The notes: generated by a model not told the origin, from the letters alone. A stretch of DNA of 13,789 nt from Candidatus Kaiserbacteria bacterium (GCA_020428895.1 JAGQLZ010000025.1:1-13789), one strand, 5' to 3'. Counted from the stretch's first letter, positions 1 through 7,040 are shown. Program-made: numbers and translations.

Positions 1-45
1 CAGTCCCCCAGACTGTTTAACCTCCAACCAACTTCGCAAGGTGGC
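1..45 (-). other. Partial tRNA-like sequence, cut by window edge
   Basis: Read on the minus strand from 45 down to 1, this stretch starts GCCACCTT and continues AGTTGGTTGGAG, closely matching the 5' half of the tRNA-Thr just upstream (about 21 of 26 aligned bases, with one deletion). Further on, CAGTC and GACTG could pair around a G-rich loop like an anticodon arm. The expected D-stem does not pair, so I do not call a tRNA. It could be a decayed tRNA copy, another structured RNA, or chance. A short open frame from an ATG at 50 also runs off the window edge and cannot be judged. Confidence 0.25.
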
Positions 46-53
46 AACATTAA

Positions 54-146
54 AACCCTGAGAGCCACCTCTCGGATTCGAACCGAGGACCTACGGTTTA
101 CAAAACCGTTGCTCTAACCAACTGAGCTAAGGTGGCTCTCAGGGTT
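54..146 (-). repeat. 17-bp inverted repeat enclosing the tRNA-Thr
   Basis: Positions 54-70 and 130-146 are perfect reverse complements over 17 bp. Only seven of these pairs are the tRNA acceptor stem. The other ten pair the 5' leader with the discriminator base and 3' trailer. The precursor would therefore form one continuous long stem on top of the cloverleaf. Pairing breaks at 53/147. Confidence 0.9.
63..136 (-). tRNA. tRNA-Thr (anticodon UGU)
   Basis: The minus strand folds as a complete 74-nt cloverleaf. The acceptor stem is GCCACCT with AGGTGGC, the D-stem is GCTC/GAGC around AGTTGGTTA, and the anticodon stem ACGGT/ACCGT encloses the loop TTTGTAA. The T-arm is CTCGG-TTCGAAT-CCGAG. The loop places UGU at the anticodon, which decodes ACA threonine. 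The discriminator is U and no CCA is encoded, so CCA must be added by a nucleotidyltransferase. The flanks extend the acceptor stem by ten further base pairs on each side, which is unusual and reported separately. No clear promoter is visible. Confidence 0.95.
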
Positions 147-185
147 CTAGATGTCCCTAAGAGGAAATATTTGGTCGAGTTATTA

Positions 186-209
186 TTGCAATTTCTGTGA
201 AAATTGCAA
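186..209 (-). terminator. AT-rich hairpin after the small membrane-protein gene
   Basis: A 9-bp perfect stem (TTGCAATTT with AAATTGCAA, 6-nt loop) lies just past the stop codon of the gene at 213-638. The stem is AT-rich and is followed on the minus strand by TAATAATAA, not a U-run. It is at best a weak terminator or an mRNA 3'-end stabiliser. Confidence 0.3.
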
Positions 210-212
210 GCC

Positions 213-638
213 TTATCTTTCAATAGATTTTGCCTTAAGTTTAGCTTTTTCCTGATCAGTAAGCTGAATTGATTCTTTATGATCAGCTATTTGTCCGAGG
301 ATAGAATCTTTACGGCGTTCGGCTCTAATCAATTTTGCTTTCTGTCGATTTTGTCTAAGTAGAGATTCGATAGCGTGGTAAATGGTAGCGGTAAACATTA
401 AACAAGTTTTCAAGAAAGCATGCAGACTGTAATACCAACTTAGTTGAATAATATGCCTAATCATATACTGATAAGCCCCAATACACTTATCAGCCACCCA
501 TACTACTATTTTATCCAGATAAGTACGGAAACCAGAAGCAAACATTCGTTTACCTCGTTTCTCTTCCCAACTAAAAAACGCTAAAAATAAAATAAATAAA
601 CTTCCACTTACAGCTATATACATCAGTGCTTCTGACAT
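213..638 (-). CDS. Small N-terminally anchored membrane protein, function unknown
   Basis: This 141-residue protein is not recognised as a named family. Residues 5-23 form a clear hydrophobic segment followed by EEKRGKR, which fits a signal anchor with the rest of the protein inside by the positive-inside rule. Residues 60-92 are aromatic and hydrophobic, possibly a second weakly membrane-associated helix. The C-terminal third (about 95-141) is strongly charged and Lys/Arg-rich, probably helical. The gene starts 4 nt after the tandem stop TAATAG region of tsf, suggesting co-transcription and coupling with tsf. ATG at 638 is used; an ATG five codons later (623) is an equally plausible start because neither has a convincing ribosome binding site. 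Confidence 0.7.
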   Translation of the reverse strand: MSEALMYIAVSGSLFILFLAFFSWEEKRGKRMFASGFRTYLDKIVVWVADKCIGAYQYMIRHIIQLSWYYSLHAFLKTCLMFTATIYHAIESLLRQNRQKAKLIRAERRKDSILGQIADHKESIQLTDQEKAKLKAKSIER

Positions 639-642
639 CCTA

Positions 643-1227
643 TTATTTTACCGACAAACGACTTATTTGGGCAATTGATACGTTCTCACCAAATTTCTGA
701 ACAGCTCCAGTGATCATTTCACCAATGGTAGTTTCAGGATTTTTTATGAATGGTTGTTCCATTAAAACTTGATCTTTGAAATACGAATCAATCTTACGAG
801 CCATAATTTTTTCCTGCATATCAGCTGGTTTATCCTTAACTTCTTCCAACATTACCTCTTTTGCTTTTTGCATTATTTCATCGCTGATTTCTTCTCGAGA
901 AATGAACTTTGGGTTAGAAGCGGCAACATGCATAGCAATGTCATTAGCTAATTTTACAAACTCTTCATTCTTAGATACAAAGTCAGTTTCACTAGCTAAC
1001 AATACCTGTGCAGCAACTTCTTTTGTATTGTGTAAATAAACACCTACCGCACCTGCTCCTAGCTCACGATCTGCTTTCTTTTCAGCTGCTTCGCTACGCT
1101 TGCGTTTTAATACAATGGCAGCTTTTTCCATATCACCCTCAGCTTCTTCTAATGCTTTCTTGCATTGCATAACCGAAATACCAGTTCGATCACGCAATTC
1201 TTTGATTTGTGATGATGTAATTTCCAT
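643..1227 (-). CDS. tsf: Elongation factor Ts, short form
   Basis: EF-Ts is the guanine-nucleotide exchange factor for EF-Tu. The N-terminal UBA-like helical domain is obvious at residues 1-50 (IKELRDRTGISVMQCKKALEEAEGD). The EF-Tu-contacting core carries TDFVSKNEEF at 81-90, matching the family's TDFVxxN motif. At 194 residues it resembles the compact Thermus-type EF-Ts rather than the roughly 280-residue E. coli form, so one core subdomain appears to be missing. It lies 70 nt downstream of rpsB, the classic rpsB-tsf pairing. The spacer contains a TACAAT hexamer that could be a -10 box for a separate tsf transcript, without a matching -35. No Shine-Dalgarno precedes the ATG (the leader ends in a T-run and GGT). 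The gene ends in tandem TAA TAG. Confidence 0.96.
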   Translation of the reverse strand: MEITSSQIKELRDRTGISVMQCKKALEEAEGDMEKAAIVLKRKRSEAAEKKADRELGAGAVGVYLHNTKEVAAQVLLASETDFVSKNEEFVKLANDIAMHVAASNPKFISREEISDEIMQKAKEVMLEEVKDKPADMQEKIMARKIDSYFKDQVLMEQPFIKNPETTIGEMITGAVQKFGENVSIAQISRLSVK

Positions 1228-1297
1228 ACCAAAAAAATATTTAACAATGATTAATTGTACCGCAATAAACGGTTACCTTTTCCCCGAAAACTGCTAT

Positions 1298-2002
1298 CTA
1301 AGCTGAAGCTTTAGCAGCCGACTTGCCAGTCTCATAAGCAGTAGTAAGTTCATTCAATACCACCGCAACACTAGCTTGCAATGCGTCATTTATAACAATT
1401 GGATAAGTAATGTTAGAGATATTATTATCTGAACTAACTACACCAATAACTGGAATCTTGCGATCATTAGCTTCCTGTAAGGCAATCGTATCATGTTTAG
1501 CATCTACAATTACCATTAAATCAGGATTCTTCTCTAGAGTTTGTATACCGCCAAAGTTAAATACTAACTTATCGTACTCACGACCAATCAGCACTCTTTC
1601 TTTTTTAGTGTACTTTCGCTCTTGTTCGCCTGAAGCTTTTTCTGCCTCTAGTATTTGCAAACGATTAATTCGCTTTTTAATTTCAGAAAAGTTAGTCAAC
1701 ATACCACCAATCCAACGATTGGTAACGTATGGACATGAAATGCCTTGAGCTTGATCTTTTACAATCCGAGATACTTCATCTTTAGTACCTACAAATAAGA
1801 CAGTTTTTCCGGCTTTAGCAGCATCAGAAATAACAGTCTTGGCATTTTCAATCAATTCAACTGATTTCTCAAGATCGAAAATATCGTTACCTTGCTTAGT
1901 TCCGTACAAATACGGTTTTACTGAAGGATGACGACGGCTCTTCTTGAAACCAAAATGAGCACCAGCACCAAACAGTTTGTCTATAAGTGTTTTGTTTGTC
2001 AT
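1298..2002 (-). CDS. rpsB: Small ribosomal subunit protein uS2
   Basis: The 234-residue product is close to the usual S2 length (about 240). Recognisable blocks run in order: GAGAHFGFKKSRRHPSVKPY near the N-terminus, IFDLEKSVE, VLFVGTKDE, the signature NRWIGGMLTNFSEIKKRI, a PDLMVIVDAKHD strand, and ANDRKIPVIGVVSSDNN. S2 binds the 30S head-body junction and, with bS1, helps mRNA docking. The ATG at 2002 has no Shine-Dalgarno; it is preceded by two adjoining TAAAAT hexamers. The gene is followed by tsf and separated from prfA by a terminator and about 270 non-coding bases. It ends in TAG. Confidence 0.97.
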   Translation of the reverse strand: MTNKTLIDKLFGAGAHFGFKKSRRHPSVKPYLYGTKQGNDIFDLEKSVELIENAKTVISDAAKAGKTVLFVGTKDEVSRIVKDQAQGISCPYVTNRWIGGMLTNFSEIKKRINRLQILEAEKASGEQERKYTKKERVLIGREYDKLVFNFGGIQTLEKNPDLMVIVDAKHDTIALQEANDRKIPVIGVVSSDNNISNITYPIVINDALQASVAVVLNELTTAYETGKSAAKASA

Positions 2003-2008
2003 ATTTTA

Positions 2009-2014
2009 ATTTTA
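2009..2014 (-). promoter_or_regulatory. Candidate -10 box for a leaderless rpsB mRNA
   Basis: TAAAAT on the minus strand ends 6 nt before the rpsB ATG, so transcription would start on the A of ATG. No good -35 is visible, and the sequence is generally A/T-rich, so chance is possible. An alternative lies farther upstream: TTGTCA (2123-2128) and TATAAA (2103-2108), but their 14-bp spacing is short for sigma-70. That alternative would give a leader of roughly 95 nt. Confidence 0.35.
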
Positions 2015-2212
2015 AGCTGACCAAAATCCCAACTTTGCAATGAGCATGAGATAAATATTTAATCAGTAGCTGCCCAAGCTGTACCTTTAACTAATAAACT
2101 GATTTATACGGATACATCGAGGTGACAAAAGTTTACTTTCGCCGCACGAGCCGTAACACAGCTAAGGTGCTTGGAGTGTTGATACGCCTTAATCTTCTAA
2201 AATAATAGATAT

Positions 2213-2234
2213 TAAAAAAGCGCTCTACAGCGCC
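2213..2234 (-). terminator. Rho-independent terminator after prfA
   Basis: On the minus strand, GCGCT-GTAG-AGCGC is followed directly by six T residues. The hairpin lies about 40 nt beyond the prfA stop. It should separate prfA transcription from rpsB. A second hairpin with 6-bp arms CGTTGC/GCAACG (2250-2268) stands between it and the stop codon and may aid 3'-end formation. Confidence 0.8.
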
Positions 2235-2273
2235 GCAATACTACCATAACGTTGCTCACATCGCAACGCAAAA

Positions 2274-3251
2274 TTATTCGTCGGTCAACTCTCCTTCCGC
2301 TTTGTGTAAGGTATCAAAAATATCATCAAGTTGTCCTGCCATTACTTGTTCAATATTATGCCAGCTTTCTTTTATACGATGGTCAGTGATGCGATTTTGT
2401 GGAAAGTTGTATGTACGAATTTTTTCTGATCGGTCACCAGTACCAATTTGGTTTTTGCGTTCCTTAGCGTGTTTCTTAGCTTCCTCTTCTTCGTGCAAGG
2501 CTTCTAATTTAGCAGTCAAAATACTCATTGCTTTTTCACGATTCTTTAGCTGTGACCGTTCGGACTGTGAACGTACTTCAATACCAGTCGGCGTATGGAC
2601 CAAACGTACGGCTGTTTCAACTTTGTTAACATTCTGACCACCAGCTCCACCTGAACGTGAAAATTCCATTTGAATATCACTAGGGTTAATCTCAATGGCT
2701 GATTTTTTACGCATTGGCAAAACAGCTACTGAAGCCGTTGATGTGTGGATTCTGCCTTGCTTTTCCGTGACTGGAATACGCTGAACACGATGGACACCAG
2801 TTTCGTATTTAAACGAGTTGTAAACATTGGGATGCAATATTTCAAATGTGGCCTCTTTGTAACCACCAACTGAAGCTCGGGATTCGTTCTCAATAGTATA
2901 ACGCCAGCCGTGATTTTCAGCATACTTCAAATACATCTGAGCCAACTGCTCAGCAAATAAAGCTGCTTCATCGCCACCAGCGCCAGCTCTCACTTCTAAT
3001 ACAATTCCGTAAGGTTTTATTTCCTCTTCTTTATTAGCTTCTATAATTTTTTCCATTTCTTTATAGAGACCTTCAAGTTGCTCCATTAGTGAGTCAACTT
3101 CCTCTTGCGCTAATTCTGCCATTTCTGGATCAGCTTTCATCATAGCTTCAGACTCTGCTTTTGCCTGCATTAACGCATCAAACTGCCCCGCTAAAAATTG
3201 GGTTTTATTATCTTCTCGAAAAATTTCTAACGCTGAGTCTTCAAATTCCAT
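2274..3251 (-). CDS. prfA: Peptide chain release factor 1
   Basis: RF1 recognises UAA and UAG in the ribosomal A site and triggers peptidyl-tRNA hydrolysis. The codon-reading motif is PVT (residues 160-162 of the ATG form), the PxT signature of RF1 rather than the SPF of RF2, followed by EKQGRIHTS. The catalytic GGQ is at 204-206 within [17 protein letters not shown], and [16 protein letters not shown] follows. The protein is 325 residues, about 35 shorter than E. coli RF1. All of the shortening is in N-terminal domain 1, since only about 84 residues precede [15 protein letters not shown] at 3251 is preferred over an in-frame TTG two codons upstream. No Shine-Dalgarno is present. A terminator sits just upstream, and a TATACT box gives a near-leaderless transcript. 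Confidence 0.97.
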   Translation of the reverse strand: MEFEDSALEIFREDNKTQFLAGQFDALMQAKAESEAMMKADPEMAELAQEEVDSLMEQLEGLYKEMEKIIEANKEEEIKPYGIVLEVRAGAGGDEAALFAEQLAQMYLKYAENHGWRYTIENESRASVGGYKEATFEILHPNVYNSFKYETGVHRVQRIPVTEKQGRIHTSTASVAVLPMRKKSAIEINPSDIQMEFSRSGGAGGQNVNKVETAVRLVHTPTGIEVRSQSERSQLKNREKAMSILTAKLEALHEEEEAKKHAKERKNQIGTGDRSEKIRTYNFPQNRITDHRIKESWHNIEQVMAGQLDDIFDTLHKAEGELTDE

Positions 3252-3260
3252 AATCAATTA

Positions 3261-3266
3261 AGTATA
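3261..3266 (-). promoter_or_regulatory. Candidate -10 box for near-leaderless prfA mRNA
   Basis: TATACT on the minus strand lies 9 nt before the prfA ATG, predicting a transcription start about 3 nt before the start codon. It sits immediately after the U-run of the rpmE terminator, so prfA would otherwise depend on read-through. There is no recognisable -35. The base arrangement before it (TTG directly adjoining) is not a strict extended -10. Confidence 0.5.
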
Positions 3267-3267
3267 C

Positions 3268-3297
3268 AAAAAAGCGCACCAGATAGGTACACTTTTT
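3268..3297 (-). terminator. Terminator between rpmE and prfA, strand-specific
   Basis: On the minus strand, AAAAAGTGTACC pairs with GGTGCGCTTTTT around the loop TATCT, giving 12 consecutive pairs including two G-U wobbles, with a U-run. On the plus strand the same two positions become A-C mismatches, so the sequence works as a terminator only in the direction of rpmE. It ends about 17 nt before the prfA ATG. Confidence 0.8.
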
Positions 3298-3308
3298 CGC
3301 TAAAGTAT

Positions 3309-3581
3309 TTATGCCTTCTTCTTTCTTCCTCCGGCTGCCTTACTTGCACGATTCTTAAATCGCTCAACTCGACCAGCGGTGTCCATGACTTTTTCTTGTC
3401 CAGTGTAGAAAGGATGTGAAGCACTAGATACATCTACGCTTGCTAGAGGGTACTCCTTACCATCTGTCCACTTATCAGTTTCGTTAGTTTCAATGGTTGA
3501 ACCGATTAAAAACCGTTCGCCACTGGCATTGTCATTAAAAATTACCGGTCGGTAATTATCTGGGTGAATATCTTTTTTCAT
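3309..3581 (-). CDS. rpmE: Large ribosomal subunit protein bL31, zinc-free type B
   Basis: The 90-residue protein begins [15 protein letters not shown] and contains the bL31 C-terminal block [19 protein letters not shown], followed by a basic tail ending GGRKKKA. It contains no cysteine at all, so it is the C-minus (type B) form that does not hold structural zinc, like YkgM or YtiA paralogues expressed under zinc limitation. No zinc-binding bL31 copy is present in this window, so whether this is the only copy is unknown. bL31 bridges the 50S central protuberance and the 30S head. A well-formed promoter lies about 65 nt upstream and a terminator lies downstream, so it is probably a single-gene transcript. 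The ATG has only a weak GAAG upstream. Confidence 0.95.
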   Translation of the reverse strand: MKKDIHPDNYRPVIFNDNASGERFLIGSTIETNETDKWTDGKEYPLASVDVSSASHPFYTGQEKVMDTAGRVERFKNRASKAAGGRKKKA

Positions 3582-3648
3582 AATTATTACTTCGGCGACT
3601 AAATATTTCGATGGATAATTAATGTCACCTACTTTTTATGTGCGACAC

Positions 3649-3676
3649 ACTATAACAGAAATGCTTTATTTAGCAA
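3649..3676 (-). promoter_or_regulatory. Promoter for rpmE
   Basis: On the minus strand, TTGCTA (3671-3676), a 16-bp spacer and TATAGT (3649-3654) form a sigma-70-like promoter. TGT directly before the -10 completes an extended -10 (TGnTATAGT). The predicted start is near 3642, leaving a leader of about 60 nt. The promoter begins just beyond the stop codon of the transglycosylase gene. Confidence 0.65.
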
Positions 3677-3680
3677 TATC

Positions 3681-5045
3681 TTAACCTCCCAAAATCTTAA
3701 TTTCTTGTTCAAGTCGAGACTTGCGATTCATTACTCCGTCTCCATAGAATTGGTTCTCTGGTCTAGTAGCGCCACCCCAACCAGCATAATACCGAAGCGC
3801 TGCCATACGATCTGCTGAATAATTACCATTGGCACCATTATCACGAAGCAATAACGCGGTCGCCACAAAAGCGTCTTGGTTATTAAATGGATTACTTGGG
3901 ACAGACAAACCAAGTAGTGATCGGATAGCATCTTGATAACGACTATATTCCCAACCATTACCCGTATTAGAAAAACCACCATAAATTGCCCAAGTACTTG
4001 GAATAAACTGTGAAGGACCCATCGCTCCTCCCCAACCAATTCGACTACCATCAGACCGTCGTAATGGACAAGATACCTGTTGGGTAGCAGCATTAAAACC
4101 TAAAGTATTTGCAATCGCTAAGAAAACTGGTTTATCACGGTCTGGATGCATAATATCTTTACCAGACGCTACATCACCCATCGTACAAGAACCTAAGTTA
4201 CTACCGTAAGCCGATTCTTGTTCCAAGATAGCCAAGATGAGTGCTGTTGGCACACCAGTTTTTCCGCTCGCCACCCTAGCCAAAGCTACCGCATCAGGAA
4301 AAGGAATCGCCCCACCACCACCAAGCAATTCGAATAATTGTGCTCGCAACTGAGCGGCAGTTTTTTGTTGGGACTCTAATAGCTCTTGATAGGCTTCTTC
4401 CTGACCTTTAGTTACTTTTAGAATATTTTGTTTTGCAGCTTCTTTCTTTTCAATTTCCCGTTTTTCAATTTCTTGAATACGTTTAAGCTCCGCTTCGTTC
4501 TCTTGCTTTGATACCAAATCGTCTCGTTGATTTTGGGTATTTCGCTTAATCTCATTTAAGATATCTAGCGACTCACTTAAAGACTCTTTGATCGATTCTA
4601 AGCTAGATACTTCAGTAAAAAATTCTGAGAACTTTTTACTACCAAGCATTAACTCAATCAAGGAGATGTCATCAGAAACAGATATTTTTCGTATCAAATC
4701 TGCTAATGATTGTTTTTGTTTTTCTAGCTTGTCTTGAAGAATAATTAAGACCGCTTCTTTATCACCAATTTGTGAAGTAAGTTGTGATATAGCTACTGAC
4801 CTAGCTTGAATACCTAACTGAGCTTGAGAAATTTCTGCGTCAATAATATCTAAGTCACGCTCCAATGATTGTCTTTCTAATTGTTTATCTTCCACTAAAC
4901 GTCGCTGCGTGAGAATTTGTCTCTCCACTTGTTGTAATTCATTTTCTAATCTAGTTTTGCGTTCTTCATCAGTTTCAGCCTGTACAAACGGTACAGACAC
5001 CAACAAAACGGCAACTATTAAAAACCCAAACAAGTAAGACTTCAT
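3681..5045 (-). CDS. Secreted coiled-coil lytic transglycosylase
   Basis: The 454-residue protein has a signal peptide (residues 1-23, hydrophobic core then VQA), so it acts outside the cytoplasmic membrane. Residues 25-235 are heptad-rich coiled coil, with an ELMLGSKKFSEFF segment near 131-143 like the PcsB/CwlO coiled-coil domain that FtsEX controls in Firmicutes. After a GGGGA linker (242-246), residues 250-430 form an SLT/MltB-like domain. ILAILEQES gives the likely catalytic Glu277, then GAMGPSQFIPSTW (341-353) and a late LRYYAGWGG motif. Cys287 and Cys326 may form a disulfide. It should cleave peptidoglycan glycan strands in growth or division. It is monocistronic between a terminator and the rpmE promoter. 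The ATG at 5045 is preceded by an extended -10, not a Shine-Dalgarno. Family assignment is confident; specificity is not. Confidence 0.88.
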   Translation of the reverse strand: MKSYLFGFLIVAVLLVSVPFVQAETDEERKTRLENELQQVERQILTQRRLVEDKQLERQSLERDLDIIDAEISQAQLGIQARSVAISQLTSQIGDKEAVLIILQDKLEKQKQSLADLIRKISVSDDISLIELMLGSKKFSEFFTEVSSLESIKESLSESLDILNEIKRNTQNQRDDLVSKQENEAELKRIQEIEKREIEKKEAAKQNILKVTKGQEEAYQELLESQQKTAAQLRAQLFELLGGGGAIPFPDAVALARVASGKTGVPTALILAILEQESAYGSNLGSCTMGDVASGKDIMHPDRDKPVFLAIANTLGFNAATQQVSCPLRRSDGSRIGWGGAMGPSQFIPSTWAIYGGFSNTGNGWEYSRYQDAIRSLLGLSVPSNPFNNQDAFVATALLLRDNGANGNYSADRMAALRYYAGWGGATRPENQFYGDGVMNRKSRLEQEIKILGG

Positions 5046-5051
5046 GCCAGT

Positions 5052-5060
5052 AGTATAACA
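5052..5060 (-). promoter_or_regulatory. Extended -10 promoter for a leaderless transglycosylase mRNA
   Basis: The minus strand reads TGTTATACT, an extended -10 box, ending exactly 6 nt before the ATG. Transcription would start on the A of the start codon. No -35 is recognisable, as is usual for extended -10 promoters. Confidence 0.6.
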
Positions 5061-5080
5061 AATATGTTGAGTTAGAGTAA

Positions 5081-5118
5081 AACAAATAGCGCAAACGTGA
5101 ACGTTTGCGCTATTTGTT
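5081..5118 (-). terminator. Terminator after the bL25 gene
   Basis: An 18-bp perfect inverted repeat (arms 5081-5098 and 5101-5118, core GCGCAAACGT) lies 17 nt beyond the bL25 stop. On the minus strand the arm ends TATTTGTTTTAC, giving an interrupted U-tract. It is symmetric, but the only gene running into it is bL25. Confidence 0.85.
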
Positions 5119-5135
5119 AATTTTCTATAATCAAC

Positions 5136-5798
5136 TTACTCAGCTGATTTTTCATCTTTTACTTCCTCTCCTTCACCCTCTTCTGATTTTCCTTTCTCCT
5201 CTACTTCAATCGCATCCATATCTACAGTTTCAGTAACTTCTTCAACTTCCTCTTTAGCCTCACTTGCCACTACTACTGCCTCTTCAGGATCAAGATTAAT
5301 CACTACACCTTCTGGAACCTTCATGTCACCAACTGTAATTTTGTCTTCAGTAGTTTCAATTACTGAAACATCAACATCAATATGTGGAGGTAAATGACTT
5401 GGACGACAAGTTACCTCAACTTCATGTAGCACCTTATTAATCACTCCTCCAGTTTTCTCAATTGGAGATTCTCCAATAAATTCTAAAGCAACGGTTGTGG
5501 TAATTTCTTTACCACGCTCAATAGCGTAAAAATCTACATGAATAACTCCACCTTTAGCAGCGTCAAAAGCTAGGTCTTTAACCAACACCTCAATTGGCTC
5601 TGATAAACCCTTAAGAGTAATAATAGTCGACTCACCAGCCTCTTTAAACATCTTATTAAAAGTGCGACCGTCTAAAACTAAAGAAATAGCTTCCTGTTTT
5701 GGACCGTATACGCTGGCTGGGATTTTTCCTTCTTTACGCAAGTCAGAAACATCTGGCGTTTCATCTGTGCGTTTTTCAACTGTTAGTGTCATTGTCAT
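5136..5798 (-). CDS. rplY: Large ribosomal subunit protein bL25, CTC form
   Basis: The 220-residue product has the N-terminal 5S-rRNA-binding bL25 domain (residues 1-92, with RKEGKIPASVYGP and IHVDFYAIERGKEI) and the CTC-type beta domain to about 185 (EVEVTCRPSHLPPHIDVDVS). It ends in an Asp/Glu-rich tail (185-220) of the kind seen in many long bL25 proteins. It binds 5S rRNA in the 50S central protuberance. The start is doubled (ATG ACA ATG ACA); the first ATG at 5798 is used, and the second at 5792 would cost two residues. No Shine-Dalgarno is near. The 129-bp gap to the divergent kinase gene must hold both promoters; TATATT and TATTAT hexamers are present on the minus strand, but I cannot choose between them. 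Confidence 0.95.
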   Translation of the reverse strand: MTMTLTVEKRTDETPDVSDLRKEGKIPASVYGPKQEAISLVLDGRTFNKMFKEAGESTIITLKGLSEPIEVLVKDLAFDAAKGGVIHVDFYAIERGKEITTTVALEFIGESPIEKTGGVINKVLHEVEVTCRPSHLPPHIDVDVSVIETTEDKITVGDMKVPEGVVINLDPEEAVVVASEAKEEVEEVTETVDMDAIEVEEKGKSEEGEGEEVKDEKSAE

Positions 5799-5910
5799 AT
5801 CAATAATATTTCTTTGTTCCTAAATATAAGTTGAATAACCATACCACAGCTAAATAAAACTTCAACGTGTTTAGTTATCAATAGTCAACTACGTATATTT
5901 AAAAAATCAT

Positions 5911-5919
5911 TGATATACT
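5911..5919 (+). promoter_or_regulatory. Extended -10 promoter for near-leaderless kinase mRNA
   Basis: TGATATACT is an extended -10 whose hexamer TATACT (5914-5919) ends 8 nt before the ATG at 5928, predicting a start 1-2 nt before the codon. The in-frame TTG at 5910 overlaps this box and would not be in the mRNA, which supports the ATG start. Confidence 0.6.
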
Positions 5920-5927
5920 TCATACAT

Positions 5928-6932
5928 ATGTCACAGCAATATGATTTTGTCGCTATTGGCGACATAGTTGTTGACGCATTTATAGAATTATCACGAGATG
6001 ATTCAAGAGTGCTTGAAGATGTCGATTCAGGCAAAAAAACCTTGATGATGGATTTTGGTAGTAAATTACCATATCTAGATGTGACTGTTGTAAATGCCGT
6101 CGGTAACTCACCAAACGCTTCTGTATCAGCCCAACGAATTGGTCTTGAAACCGCTTTAGTAACTAACCTTGGTCAAGATCGAAACGGAAAGGACTGTCTA
6201 GAAAAACTTCGTAATGAGGGAATCCATACTGAGTTTGTTAAATTACATGAAGGCAAAAAAACCAACTACCATTATGTGCTACGTCACGGTCCCGAACGAA
6301 CCATTTTAATCAAACACGAACAATTCCCATATGCGTTGCCAGATTTCGCAATGCCGCCACGATTTATTTACTTTTCTTCAATTGGGGAACATGGTCTACC
6401 ATTTCATTTTGAAATAGCTGACTATGTAAAACAGAATCCGGAAACTAAATTAGTATTCCAACCAGGCACTTTCCAAATTCGTCTTGGTAGTGAAAAGCTC
6501 AAAGAACTATACGAAGTTACTGAAATATTCTTCTGTAACAAAGAAGAAGCACAGCAAATATTAGCTACTGACGAACAAGATGTACCGACTTTGATTAGAC
6601 AATTTCGTGAACTTGGGCCAAAGATGCCAGTTATTACCGATGGGCCACAAGGTGCTTATGTAGTAGACGAGAATGATACTGCTTGGCACATGCCAATGTA
6701 TCCAGATCCAGCTCCACCAGTCGATCGTACTGGTGCTGGAGATTCATTTTCATCAACATTTACGGCCGCTATTGCTATGGGTAAAACACCTGCTGAAGCC
6801 TTGGCGATGGGTCCAGTAAACTCTATGAACGTGGTCCAGCACATTGGTGCACAAGAAGGCCTGCTTACTCTAGATCAAATTAATAAATTCTTGGAGGACG
6901 CTCCAGACTTCTACGTTGCTAAACAATTGTAG
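5928..6932 (+). CDS. PfkB-family (ribokinase-like) carbohydrate or nucleoside kinase
   Basis: This 334-residue kinase transfers ATP phosphate to a sugar or nucleoside hydroxyl. The N-terminus has the first beta-strand VAIGDIVVDAF, then a substrate-loop block GNSPNASVSAQRIGLETALVTNLGQDRNG (about 59-87). The PfkB signature with catalytic base Asp272 is DRTGAGDSF (266-274), and a C-terminal ATP-site helix follows (AEALAMGPVNSMNVVQHIGAQ). The substrate cannot be read from sequence. Ribokinase activity would feed R5P to the pentose phosphate genes beyond the convergent terminators, but adenosine-kinase-like or fructokinase roles are equally possible. It is the only plus-strand gene here, divergent from bL25 and convergent with transketolase. 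The last ten codons, stop and 9 nt are duplicated 190 bp downstream. Confidence 0.88.
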   Translation: MSQQYDFVAIGDIVVDAFIELSRDDSRVLEDVDSGKKTLMMDFGSKLPYLDVTVVNAVGNSPNASVSAQRIGLETALVTNLGQDRNGKDCLEKLRNEGIHTEFVKLHEGKKTNYHYVLRHGPERTILIKHEQFPYALPDFAMPPRFIYFSSIGEHGLPFHFEIADYVKQNPETKLVFQPGTFQIRLGSEKLKELYEVTEIFFCNKEEAQQILATDEQDVPTLIRQFRELGPKMPVITDGPQGAYVVDENDTAWHMPMYPDPAPPVDRTGAGDSFSSTFTAAIAMGKTPAEALAMGPVNSMNVVQHIGAQEGLLTLDQINKFLEDAPDFYVAKQL

Positions 6933-6941
6933 TCTGTCGCT
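6900..6941 (+). repeat. 42-bp direct repeat, copy 1 (3' end of the kinase gene)
   Basis: This copy begins on a codon boundary and covers the last ten kinase codons (APDFYVAKQL), the TAG stop and nine more bases. It is identical over 42 bp to 7090-7131. Part of it can fold imperfectly, with AGACT and AGTCT as the outer arms. Confidence 0.95.
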
Positions 6942-6997
6942 AGGGTCAAGTTTCTAAACTCACTACGTTTGTTAAGAACTTCCTCCCCGAGCTCAAC

Positions 6998-7029
6998 TAT
7001 TTCAATTTTTAAGAAATTAAATTGAAATA
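6998..7029. repeat. Inverted repeat in the kinase-transketolase spacer
   Basis: TATTTCAATTT (6998-7008) and AAATTGAAATA (7019-7029) are perfect 11-bp arms around a 10-nt loop. The stem is AT-rich and has no U-run, so it is not a standard terminator. It lies in the 148 bp enclosed by the two 42-bp repeats. Confidence 0.8.
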
Positions 7030-7040
7030 TGTTTCCGCTT

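Noticed and set aside
1228..1297. Terminator between rpsB and tsf
   Set aside because: A weak 5-bp AT stem (ACAAT/ATTGT) precedes a T-run, but it is too unstable, and rpsB-tsf co-transcription is the norm.
769..1306. Plus-strand open frames across tsf
   Set aside because: They are antisense to a clearly conserved gene and have no recognisable domains. The same applies to plus-strand frames opposite rpsB, prfA, gap and the fibronectin gene.
5910..5927. TTG start for the kinase gene (340 residues)
   Set aside because: The TTG lies inside the extended -10 box, so it would not be in the transcript, and the added residues are unlike the family N-terminus.
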